Positions 31,881 to 39,689 of a DNA stretch of 41,234 nt are shown here, in pieces. The notes under the pieces are model-generated. The model did no database searches, was not told the origin of the DNA, and saw only the letters and a program-made list of their open reading frames with translations. Location of the stretch: positions 1 through 41,234 of the forward strand of contig CAZJYI010000104.1 of the NCBI GenBank assembly GCA_964550025.1. Reading direction: 5' to 3'. Within the stretch, counting starts at the first letter, position 1. The number at the start of each line of letters is the position of its first letter. The translations under genes were made by a program, and so were the position numbers. This DNA is from CAZJYI01 sp964550025. GTDB lineage: Bacteria; Verrucomicrobiota; Kiritimatiellia; UBA8416; CAYOBW01.

Positions 31881-33221
31881 ATGCGAACGACGAGGCGAAC
31901 CACACCAATTTCGCCCGATAGCGGGTTGACGCGGCGGGGGTTCATCAAGAGGGCGGCAGGTGCGGGAGCGGCCATTGCCGCGCCCACTATTATCCCGGGT
32001 ACCGCGCTTGGATTGAACGGCGCCGTGCGTCCAAGTGAGCGTATCGTGCTGGGCGCCATCGGCCTCGGCGGGCGGGGCACGGGCGACCTGCGCTGGATGA
32101 TGGGTAACAAGGATGTGCAGTTCGTGGCCATCTGCGACATCCGCAAATCCCGCCGCGAAGCCATCAAGCAGATGGCGGACAGGCAGTACGGCAACACGGA
32201 CTGCGCCACGTACATGGACATGCAGGAGTTCCTGGCCGAGCGCACGGACATTGACGCGATTCTGACCGCCACCGGGGACCGACTGCACGCGCTGGTCTCG
32301 ATCCTCGCCATGCGTGCGGGAAAGGATGTCTATACCGAAAAGCCGTCCGCCATGACCATCGCCGAAGGAGAGGCCGTCGTCGAGACCGCCCGCCGCTACG
32401 GCCGTGTCTACCAGACCGGCACGCAGCGGCTCAGCATCGGCAGCTTTGTCTACTGCTACGAAGCCGTGCGCGACGGGCGCCTGGGCAAAGTCCACACGGC
32501 CTATGCGCACATTGCTCCCTGGAACTCGGCGACACTGAGTCACGACTGGCTTCCCGAGGAACCGCTCCCGCCGAAGGAGGAGGTCGACTGGGACAAGTGG
32601 CTGGGCCCCTGTCCGTGGCGACCGTACAACAGCGCCTATGTCCGCGGGCGATGGCGGGGCTACTACGACTTCCACACGAGCTGCATCGGGGAGTGGGGGT
32701 CGCACACTTTTGCCCAGGCCATGCTCGGCCTCAACGGCGGCAGCGAACCGCCCGTGGAATACAACTACGTCGACAACGACAGTGGCGACGGAATGGTCAC
32801 CCGCTTTGCCGACGGAACGAAGATGATCCTCTCTCGCGGCAAGAAGCACTGGCGCGGTTCGTGCGGCATGCGTTTCGACGGTGACGAGGGATGGTGCGCT
32901 TCCGCGGACGGCTATTCGAAGCCGGATGTCTCGTCGCCCGCCATGCTGAGCGATCTGCGCAAGGTGCTGGCCGACTACACGGCACGAACGCAGCATCCGC
33001 TGGATCACGTGCGTGATTTCCTGGACTGCGTCAAGTCGCGGAGACAGACCGTGGGCAACCCGGAGATGATGCACAACTCCATGACGGCCGTTCACTGCGC
33101 CAACATCTGTATGTGGTTAAAGCGGGACTTGCGCTACGACCCCGTCAAGGCGGAGTTCATTGGTGACCCTGAAGCCAACCGTCTGCGCTCACGAGCCATG
33201 CGCGAGCCCTGGATCATCTGA
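31881..33221 (+). CDS. Tat-exported Gfo/Idh/MocA family oxidoreductase (4, cassette B)
   Basis: 446 residues from the ATG at 31881 with GAGG about 7 nt upstream (a GTG at 31875 is in frame). The twin-arginine signal TRRGFIKRAAG starts near residue 17, after an unusually long n-region. The Rossmann motif is GAIGLGGRG and the lysine motif TEKPSAM. VDWDKWLGPCPWRPYN and the ending MREPWII are typical of this branch. It is followed after 160 nt, including a short palindrome, by a secreted HEAT-repeat protein on the same strand, the same arrangement as at 26265-22986 and 41042-37509. Confidence 0.93.
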   Translation: MRTTRRTTPISPDSGLTRRGFIKRAAGAGAAIAAPTIIPGTALGLNGAVRPSERIVLGAIGLGGRGTGDLRWMMGNKDVQFVAICDIRKSRREAIKQMADRQYGNTDCATYMDMQEFLAERTDIDAILTATGDRLHALVSILAMRAGKDVYTEKPSAMTIAEGEAVVETARRYGRVYQTGTQRLSIGSFVYCYEAVRDGRLGKVHTAYAHIAPWNSATLSHDWLPEEPLPPKEEVDWDKWLGPCPWRPYNSAYVRGRWRGYYDFHTSCIGEWGSHTFAQAMLGLNGGSEPPVEYNYVDNDSGDGMVTRFADGTKMILSRGKKHWRGSCGMRFDGDEGWCASADGYSKPDVSSPAMLSDLRKVLADYTARTQHPLDHVRDFLDCVKSRRQTVGNPEMMHNSMTAVHCANICMWLKRDLRYDPVKAEFIGDPEANRLRSRAMREPWII

Positions 33222-33255
33222 TCCTTCCTCGTGGGTCGGGGTGGAACCCGTCTTC

Positions 33256-33270
33256 TCCGCCTGTGGCGGA
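33256..33270. repeat. Short palindrome TCCGCC/GGCGGA
   Basis: A perfect 6-bp stem with a 3-nt loop, just after the oxidoreductase stop. The same core, with the complementary loop, occurs at 35585-35599 and, with one base changed, at 26746-26760. It may act as a weak terminator or attenuator between the two genes of cassette B. Confidence 0.5.
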
Positions 33271-33381
33271 TACGACGCGGCATGCCCGACCCTCCGCCGG
33301 ATCAGAGAAGTGACGCATCTTCGAGTAACTGGAGGGACGGCTGCCACGCCGTCCGTCCCCGAGTGAGAAAAGGAAACGAGA

Positions 33382-35556
33382 ATGAAACGGACTCTGTTGT
33401 TTGCCGCGCTGATATGCACGCTTGCCTGCCCGGTCATACACGCACAGGAAGCCCATGACGAGACCAAGCTGATTGCAGTCCTGAATTCCGATGCATCGCG
33501 CAAAGCCAAAGCCGATGCCTGCCGCGAACTGACCGTTGTCGGGACGGAGACGGCCGTGTCCGCGTTGGCTGGCTTGCTTGGCGATGAGAAGCTATCCCAC
33601 ATGGCGCGCTACGCGCTGGAGCCGAACCCTTCCCCAGCGGTGGATGCAGCGTTCCGCAAGGCGCTGAAGACGCTCAAAGGCCGACCGCTGATCGGCGTGA
33701 TCGGTTCTGTTGGTGTGCGGCGCGACACCGCCACCGTCGATGCGCTCGCGGGACTGCTGGGCAGCGACGATCCCGAGGTGGCGCAGGCCGCGGCGCGTGC
33801 CCTGGGGCGTATCGGTAATCCGGCGGCCGCCAAGGCCCTCGAAGGGGCGTTGGCCGAGGTCAAGCCCGTGCTCCGTCCGCACGTTGTCGAAGGGCTTCTC
33901 CGTTGTGCCGAGGCCCTCGCCGCCGGCCGAAATGCCCTGGCCCCGGACATCTACGAGCGGTTGCTGGGGCTTGACCCCTTGCCGCACCAGGTGCGCACCG
34001 GCGCGTTGCGCGGGCTCGTGCTCGCAAGAGGCAACGCCGGATTGCCGACGCTCTTGAATGCGCTGATAAGCGACGACTTCCGCCTGGTCGGCGCCGCGGC
34101 CCGCATCGGCCAGGAGATTCCCGGTACCGACGCGACCAAGGTGCTCGCGAAAGCGCTTCTCATGATTTCACCCGACGCACAGGTCGTGCTCTCCCTGACC
34201 CTCGGCAAGCGCGCCGACCCGGCCGCGCTTCCGCAGCTCTTCGCCCTCGCGAAGAAGGGCGCACCGGCGGCTCGCGTCGCGGCTATTCGGGCCGTGACGG
34301 AAATCGGCGATCCGGCCGCCGTGCCGGTTCTGATGGCGTTGCATGCCGATGAGGAGGAGGGCGTTGCGCGGGCGGCGCGGGAGGCACTGGCCGTCTTGTC
34401 CGGCCCCGAAGCCGAAGCGGCGGTCGTTGCCATGCTGGACGGTGGCGAGACCGGTGCCAGGATCATGGCGATCGAGCTGATCGGCCGCAGGCGCATGGCC
34501 AATGCTGTTCCGGCGCTGGTCAGGGCGAGTGCGGACAAAGACGAGTCCGTGCGGGTCGCGTCTCTGAAGGCGCTTGGCGAGCTCGGAGGGACGGCCGAGT
34601 TCCCCGCGCTCGTGGACCGGCTGGTACGGGCGAAAGCGTCTTCCGAGGCCAGGGCGTGCGAGCAGGCGTTGGGAGCGATCTGCGCCCGGCTGGCGCGGCC
34701 GGACCCATCGAAAGTGGCGATCAAGAAAGCGTTGTACGGCGATCTGCCCGACGGCAAATCGCGCGACGTCACGGCCAAGGTGGCCACCATGGTCAAGCAG
34801 GGCAGCTTCTCGGTCACGGCGAGCAACGGGACCTTCGGCGACCCGACGCCCGGGCAGCGCAAGCAGTTCCGCCTTGTCTACAGTGTCGGCGGCGTACTGC
34901 ACGACGAGACTGTGCCTGAAAGGGGCACGGTAGAGATTAGTGCCGGCGCGGCTCCGCCGGTCCTGGCGGAGACGCTGTGCAAGGCGCTTGAAAGCGCGAC
35001 CGGGAAGACGAAGCTGACCCTGCTCGGCGTGCTGCGGTCGGCCGGGGGAGATATGGCCCTCGCGGCGGTTCGGGCCGCGACTGCCGACGCGGATCCCGAG
35101 GTGCGCAAGGGCGCCGTTACGGTCCTTTGCGGGTGGCCGACGCCTGACGTGGTTCCGCAGTTGATGCAGCTTGCCGCGTCCGCGACGAACACTCGCGACA
35201 AGGTCCTGGCGCTGCGGGGATGCTGCCGCCTCGTGCCCGCGCAGACGATCTCGAACGAGAAGAAAGCCGCCCAGTTGAAGGACATCCTCGGGATGTGCGA
35301 GCGGACGGATGAGAAGCGGCTGGCTCTTTCGGCCCTGGGCAGGGTCCCGACATCGGGGGCGCTGGCGATTGTGCTCGCCTACCTCGATACACCCGGTGTC
35401 ACGGAGGAGGTTTGTCTCACCGCCGTCAGCATTGCCGAGGCCACCACGCGGAGTGATCGTGTACAGGTGACGGCCGCGATGCAGCGCGTGCTGAAGACCA
35501 CGAAGAGCAAGACAACGCAAAGGCGCGCGCGGGTGGTGTTGAAAGGGGCGAAGTAG
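33382..35556 (+). CDS. Secreted HEAT-repeat protein with DUF3395-like domain (cassette B)
   Basis: 724 residues; AAGGAAACGAGA precedes the ATG. The signal peptide ends at VIHA-QEA. HEAT repeats fill about residues 30-440 (VDALAGLLGSDDPEVAQAAARALGRIG is a textbook unit when read in full) and resume after about 520. Between them, about 443-515, is a beta-rich domain (IKKALYGDL, RDVTAKV, GDPTPGQRKQFRLVY) that matches the DUF3395/DnaJ C-terminal-type pattern. A related insert is in the giant gene at 1931. The protein is a clear paralogue of the HEAT protein at 22986 at both ends. It probably forms a periplasmic scaffold for the preceding oxidoreductase (inference). Confidence 0.88.
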   Translation: MKRTLLFAALICTLACPVIHAQEAHDETKLIAVLNSDASRKAKADACRELTVVGTETAVSALAGLLGDEKLSHMARYALEPNPSPAVDAAFRKALKTLKGRPLIGVIGSVGVRRDTATVDALAGLLGSDDPEVAQAAARALGRIGNPAAAKALEGALAEVKPVLRPHVVEGLLRCAEALAAGRNALAPDIYERLLGLDPLPHQVRTGALRGLVLARGNAGLPTLLNALISDDFRLVGAAARIGQEIPGTDATKVLAKALLMISPDAQVVLSLTLGKRADPAALPQLFALAKKGAPAARVAAIRAVTEIGDPAAVPVLMALHADEEEGVARAAREALAVLSGPEAEAAVVAMLDGGETGARIMAIELIGRRRMANAVPALVRASADKDESVRVASLKALGELGGTAEFPALVDRLVRAKASSEARACEQALGAICARLARPDPSKVAIKKALYGDLPDGKSRDVTAKVATMVKQGSFSVTASNGTFGDPTPGQRKQFRLVYSVGGVLHDETVPERGTVEISAGAAPPVLAETLCKALESATGKTKLTLLGVLRSAGGDMALAAVRAATADADPEVRKGAVTVLCGWPTPDVVPQLMQLAASATNTRDKVLALRGCCRLVPAQTISNEKKAAQLKDILGMCERTDEKRLALSALGRVPTSGALAIVLAYLDTPGVTEEVCLTAVSIAEATTRSDRVQVTAAMQRVLKTTKSKTTQRRARVVLKGAK

Positions 35557-35576
35557 TTCCCGCCTGGGGAAGGCCG

Positions 35577-35612
35577 GTAGCCCGTCCGCCACAGGCGGAA
35601 ACGCGGGCTTCC
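35577..35612. repeat. Palindromic repeat AGCCCG ... CGGGCT
   Basis: AGCCCG and CGGGCT arms enclose the inner stem TCCGCC/GGCGGA. It matches 26738-26772 closely. It lies between the HEAT gene and the YgbA-like gene. Confidence 0.65.
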
Positions 35613-35713
35613 TCCTGACAACACTGCTGGCGGTCGGCTTGACAGGCCCGTTTTCGCCGGAGGCTGCGACGCGACTTGCTCGCGGCGCTCCGGGCGGTGC
35701 CACGAGTAGCATC

Positions 35714-36034
35714 ATGAATCTTCAGAACGAACGCAAAACGGTCGAGGCCATGATTCGCCTCTATTGCCGCGGGAACCACGGTGCCCGCGAGCTTTGCGAG
35801 GATTGCGCGGAGCTGCTCGGCTACGCGAATGAACGGCTGGGCAAGTGTCCGTTTGGTGACGAGAAGCCCGTCTGTTCCCAGTGTCGGATCCACTGCTACA
35901 AGCCCGAGATGCGCAAGCGGATCACGGCGGTCATGCGGTATGCCGGTCCGCGCATGGCCGTGCGTCACCCGCTGAGTGCAGTCCGGCACCTGGTGCATGC
36001 TCTCCGCGGCCGTCTCTCCCGAGATCGGCGGTAG
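35714..36034 (+). CDS. YgbA-like cysteine-rich protein (nitrous oxide-stimulated promoter family)
   Basis: 106 residues from the ATG at 35714; the ribosome binding site is weak (ACGAG). Seven cysteines (C18, C28, C31, C45, C54, C57, C61) lie in the segments LCEDC, KCPFGDEKPVCSQC and HCYKP, followed by MRYAGPRM and RHP. This is the conserved pattern of the YgbA_NO family named after E. coli YgbA. The cysteines could bind zinc or an iron-sulfur cluster. In enterobacteria the gene responds to nitrosative stress; whether that holds here is unknown. It is cytoplasmic, with no signal peptide, and stands among secreted-protein genes. Confidence 0.82.
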   Translation: MNLQNERKTVEAMIRLYCRGNHGARELCEDCAELLGYANERLGKCPFGDEKPVCSQCRIHCYKPEMRKRITAVMRYAGPRMAVRHPLSAVRHLVHALRGRLSRDRR

Positions 36035-36182
36035 CCAGTTCGACCTTTCCTGGATACGGTCCGGCCTGTGTCCGTGCAAGCGGAAAAAAGGGCGCGGCTC
36101 CATCCAAAACTCCCTCCGTTTCTGCGTATCGATTGTCAGACGCGGCAATAGAGATCGCGGGAGCAAGACAGGAGGGATGGAC

Positions 36183-37484
36183 ATGAGACACAGTTGGGCG
36201 ACGGTACGGATAGGTAGTCTGCGAACAGCGTGGCAGTGGGCCGCATTACAGACCATTGCTGCATTTGTGGTTTGCTGTGCGTCTCCTGCGCCGGCCGGGG
36301 ACACGTCAGGCCCGCTCACGGACCTGGCGCTCGGAACCGAAGTCAGCGGGAGCCTGTCCAATCACGGCGACGTGCGCTACTATCGCGTGTCGTGCGACGG
36401 CGGAGCGCCGCTGGTGGTGCACCTGAAAGGCACGGGCTGGGCGTCCTACTACTCTCTCGACGTGCACCGGGGCTCCGTTACGGGACCGTGCTGTGCCGTC
36501 ACTTACCAGGACGGTCATGAGATTGCGGCCGAAGTCCCTGTTCCAGAACCGGGGGACCACTACATTGAGGTGCGCAGCCGCCGAACGGAAGAGATGGCCT
36601 TTTCACTGCTGGCCGACATCCGCCCTGCCTGCCCGGTCACGGCGGGGGAGCATGTCCTGGATGCGCACCTCCGGATCCGCGGAGATGTCCGCTACTACCG
36701 CATATCGTCTGACGGCCTGGAACCGCTGGTCGTGCAGTTGAAGGGGGCGGATTGGGCCTCACACTACTCTCTCGACGTGCGCCGCGGGTCCGTGACGGGG
36801 GCGTGCTGTGAGGTCACCCATCAGGATGGCCACGAGATGACGGCCGAAGTTCCCGTTCCGGATCCCGGGGACTACTACATAGAGGTGCGCAATCGCAGGA
36901 CGGAAGAGAGGACCTTCTCGTTGCTGACCGACTTCCGCCCTTCCCTGTCGGTCACGGCGGGGGACAGCGTTTCAGATGCGCACCTCCGAATCCGCGGAGA
37001 TGTCCGCTACTACCGCATATCGTCTGACGGCCTGGAACCGCTGGTCGTGCAGTTGAAGGGGGCGGATTGGGCCTCACACTACTCTCTCGACGTGCACTGC
37101 GGTTCCGTGACGGGGCCGTGCCGTGAGGTCACCTACCAGAATGGCTATCAGATGACGGCTGAAGTTCCCGTTCCGGAACCCGGGGACTACTACGTTGAGG
37201 TGCGCAACCGCAGGACGGAAGAAAGGACCTTCTCCCTGCACTTCGAGGGCATCATGCCGCCGCCGCGCATAGCCGGCGTGTCCCTTTCCGGCGATTGGGT
37301 TCACCTGGTCTACAACGATCTGGTTGCCGGTGCCAGGTATGAAGTCGAATGCTGCAGGGACCTCAAGAGCGGAACGTGGGCGCCCGCCGAGGGACTTGTG
37401 TCCGCATTTCCTACGGTCGTGCGCCCCGTGACGGTACGCGCACGCGGTCAACAGGAGTTCTACCGGCTGCGCCGCGTGGAGTGA
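36183..37484 (+). CDS. Secreted protein with three tandem PPC-like modules
   Basis: 433 residues from the ATG at 36183 (AGGAGG 7 nt upstream; an ATG at 36177 is too close to it). The signal peptide ends near APA-GDT. Three modules of exactly 105 residues (period 315 nt) follow. Each has GDVRYYR(I/V)S, LVVxLKG, WASxYSLDV, GSVTG and PGDxYxEVRxRRTEE, the pattern of bacterial pre-peptidase C-terminal (PPC) beta-sandwich domains. Modules 2 and 3 are nearly identical at the DNA level over more than 100 nt, which points to recent duplication or gene conversion. The last 60 residues (YEVECCRDL, FYRLRRVE) resemble the end of the beta-helix protein at 19115. It probably binds carbohydrate or protein at the cell surface. 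No enzyme domain is attached. Confidence 0.85.
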   Translation: MRHSWATVRIGSLRTAWQWAALQTIAAFVVCCASPAPAGDTSGPLTDLALGTEVSGSLSNHGDVRYYRVSCDGGAPLVVHLKGTGWASYYSLDVHRGSVTGPCCAVTYQDGHEIAAEVPVPEPGDHYIEVRSRRTEEMAFSLLADIRPACPVTAGEHVLDAHLRIRGDVRYYRISSDGLEPLVVQLKGADWASHYSLDVRRGSVTGACCEVTHQDGHEMTAEVPVPDPGDYYIEVRNRRTEERTFSLLTDFRPSLSVTAGDSVSDAHLRIRGDVRYYRISSDGLEPLVVQLKGADWASHYSLDVHCGSVTGPCREVTYQNGYQMTAEVPVPEPGDYYVEVRNRRTEERTFSLHFEGIMPPPRIAGVSLSGDWVHLVYNDLVAGARYEVECCRDLKSGTWAPAEGLVSAFPTVVRPVTVRARGQQEFYRLRRVE

Positions 37485-37508
37485 TGCTCCTGATTCGACG
37501 ACGGGCGC

Positions 37509-39665
37509 CTACCGCCCGAGCAGTGTGTTGGCTTCGTTGCGCATCGGCCCGGATTCGGACGTGGCCGCGATCAGCTCCAGTGTGTCTTTGGTTTCGCGGT
37601 CCAGTTTGGGCATGTTCTTTGCGATGCGGATGGCGGCGGCTTCGGCTTCGGGACCGACCTCCTTGTGGTGAAGGAACAAGGCGGCGACTTCGAACGCCCT
37701 CGCGCACCGCAGTTCGCCGACGGCGGAGAGCAGGAGGCGCAGTTCCTCGGCGTTCTCGATGCACTTGCCAATCTCGATGTAGCGCGTGACGCGCGTCTCT
37801 TCGTCCACGCCTTCAGACTTCCTGATAACCTGCACGGCGCCGCGCTGCGCGATGCGCCGGGACTGTGCGTCGTCTGAATCCATCGCGGCCACTTTGAGGG
37901 GGAGGTACGCGGACATTCTCTCCCAGTTTCCGAGCGCTTGAAGTGCGGCCTGACACACTTCCGTCTGCCTGCTTCCCAGGGCCCGCACCAGCTCGGTGAG
38001 GGTGGCGTCGTCGGTCAGCCGCCCCGCTACAGCGATCAACGCGACCCGCGACGCCTTTCCCGGCGCCGTTCCCAGCCGCGTGGCGAGTGCCGGCCCCGAT
38101 TCGGGCAGACGCTTTCCCGCGGCGGCTGCCGCCGTGATCAGAAGCTGCCGCTCCCTGTCGCTGTTTTCCTCCGCAAAAAGATCGAGGAGTGACGGCCATT
38201 CCGCCGTGCGGGCGAGCTCGCCGATCTGCGGTATGGCCGCCTCGCGGATCAGGGGCTCGGCGTCCGCCGTGGCCACGAACAGCGTTGGCAACGCGGCGAC
38301 CATACCGCGGTCACCCATGGCCTCCATCAGCTCGACGCGGACCGCGGTGGGCGAGGCGCGCGACAACGAAATGACTTGTGTGTCGACCCCGATGCCCGAC
38401 AGAAGCCGTAGCGATTGACGGGCCACCTTCCGATCTTCGTCCGAACCTTCAGCGGCCGACTTGGCCAGCAGTTCGACCGAGTCGGACGTGCCGGCCGCGC
38501 GTAGCGTCCTGAGCGCGGCTCGCCGGATCGCGGAGTCGGTCGACGAGGTCAGGTTGGCGACGGCCGTTGCCGCCTCCGTAACGCCTCGATCCTCGAAGAC
38601 ACCCATCAACGCGATCTGCGAGGCCGGTGGGAGCGTTGGCAGTGTGGCAACCAGTCCGGCCAGCGCGTAGCGGTCCGCTCGGTTTCGAGCAAGAGCAGCT
38701 CCCGCGGACCGGGCGGCCGGATCGTCGGACGCCATCAGTTTGACGGCTTCCCCGGCGGCGCCCCTGGCGGATGCCGTTTGCCACGCGGCCAGCCGCACAC
38801 CCGCGCCAACGTGGGGCGGGGCCTCGGCGCGTTCCAGTAGCGCCGTGATGCTTCGTACGGTGGTGGTGTCATGGCGTGCGAGAGCGGCAGCGTGGCAGGC
38901 AAGCAGCGCGTCCCATGCGGCCGCCCGGGTCGTGTCCCGTAGAGCCGGCAGGGCTTTGATGAGTGCGGCCGCGGCATCCTCTGTCGCCAGCTTGCCGAGG
39001 GCTGCGGCCGTTGCCCGCACCACGTCCTCATCGTCGTCGCGCAGCAGCGGCGAGATGATTCCGACAGCTCCGTTGTCTCCCCGGTGTCCGATCACGGTGA
39101 TGATACGGGGGCGGGACGGCGGTGTGGCGGTCGCCAGGGCCTCGTGCAGGATCCCGTTGACCTCCGGGGCCGGGATCCGCTGCAGGGCCATGGCCGCGTC
39201 ATCCGCGAACGCGCCGTCTTCGAGGAGTGTCGCCAGGCTCTGCGCGGATGCCGCTGTCCCGACGCGTCCCAGTTCACGGATTACGTGCTGGCGCCCGGCT
39301 CGCGTGTTGGCCGGGTTCAGCGCGAATTCGACGAGGCGCGGCTCGAACAGGGCGCGTACCTCCGCGGCGTCGTGTTCGGTGAGAAAGTCCGACAGCGCCG
39401 CGGCAGGTTCCCGGTCGATCCCGTATTCGTAGGTGGACAGCGCGTTCAGGCGTCGCGACAGCCCGCTGTCGCGCAAGCGTCGCGAGACGCCGGTATCCCG
39501 CCAGCGCTCGGAGAGTCTGAGGTCGCTCAAGCGTCGTGAGACGCCGGAGTCCTCCCAGCGTTCCGACAGCCTGAGGTCGCGCCAGGCCGGGCCGATGGAT
39601 CTGCATGAGACGAGGAACAGGGCCGCAAGAACGGCTGCGGCTGTTCGAAGGGTTGCCGGTTTCAT
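37509..39665 (-). CDS. HEAT-repeat lipoprotein (cassette C)
   Basis: 718 residues; GGAG lies 7 nt before the ATG. The N-terminus is a lipoprotein signal with the lipobox LVSC (C21), so the mature protein is lipid-anchored. Residues about 29-73 are a low-complexity repeat: two copies of an 18-residue unit (DLRLSERWxDxGVSRRL) and a partial third (DSGLSRRLN). HEAT repeats fill the rest. The block RLVEFALNPANTRAGRQHV, then RIITVIGHRGDNGAV, lines up with equivalent blocks in the HEAT proteins at 22986 and 33382. The gene starts 24 nt after the oxidoreductase at 39690-41042, so it is probably co-transcribed. It is convergent with the PPC gene (24-nt gap). Confidence 0.88.
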   Translation of the reverse strand: MKPATLRTAAAVLAALFLVSCRSIGPAWRDLRLSERWEDSGVSRRLSDLRLSERWRDTGVSRRLRDSGLSRRLNALSTYEYGIDREPAAALSDFLTEHDAAEVRALFEPRLVEFALNPANTRAGRQHVIRELGRVGTAASAQSLATLLEDGAFADDAAMALQRIPAPEVNGILHEALATATPPSRPRIITVIGHRGDNGAVGIISPLLRDDDEDVVRATAAALGKLATEDAAAALIKALPALRDTTRAAAWDALLACHAAALARHDTTTVRSITALLERAEAPPHVGAGVRLAAWQTASARGAAGEAVKLMASDDPAARSAGAALARNRADRYALAGLVATLPTLPPASQIALMGVFEDRGVTEAATAVANLTSSTDSAIRRAALRTLRAAGTSDSVELLAKSAAEGSDEDRKVARQSLRLLSGIGVDTQVISLSRASPTAVRVELMEAMGDRGMVAALPTLFVATADAEPLIREAAIPQIGELARTAEWPSLLDLFAEENSDRERQLLITAAAAAGKRLPESGPALATRLGTAPGKASRVALIAVAGRLTDDATLTELVRALGSRQTEVCQAALQALGNWERMSAYLPLKVAAMDSDDAQSRRIAQRGAVQVIRKSEGVDEETRVTRYIEIGKCIENAEELRLLLSAVGELRCARAFEVAALFLHHKEVGPEAEAAAIRIAKNMPKLDRETKDTLELIAATSESGPMRNEANTLLGR
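39475..39582. repeat. 54-nt tandem duplication within the lipoprotein gene
   Basis: Two head-to-tail 54-nt units encode the 18-residue repeat of the linker after the lipidated cysteine; a partial third copy lies next to them. The unit length keeps the frame. The DNA copies differ at several positions. Confidence 0.65.
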
Positions 39666-39689
39666 GATGTTTCTCCGCGAAAAGGTGGA

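Noticed and set aside
34168..35715. A 515-codon minus-strand open frame opposite the cassette B HEAT gene
   Set aside because: It shows no motif and an antisense composition; the HEAT protein on the + strand is coherent with a signal peptide.
37500..37518. A GGGCG/CGCCC hairpin between convergent genes as a terminator
   Set aside because: The stem is about 6 bp, overlaps the end of the lipoprotein gene and lacks a T-run, so the evidence is too thin.
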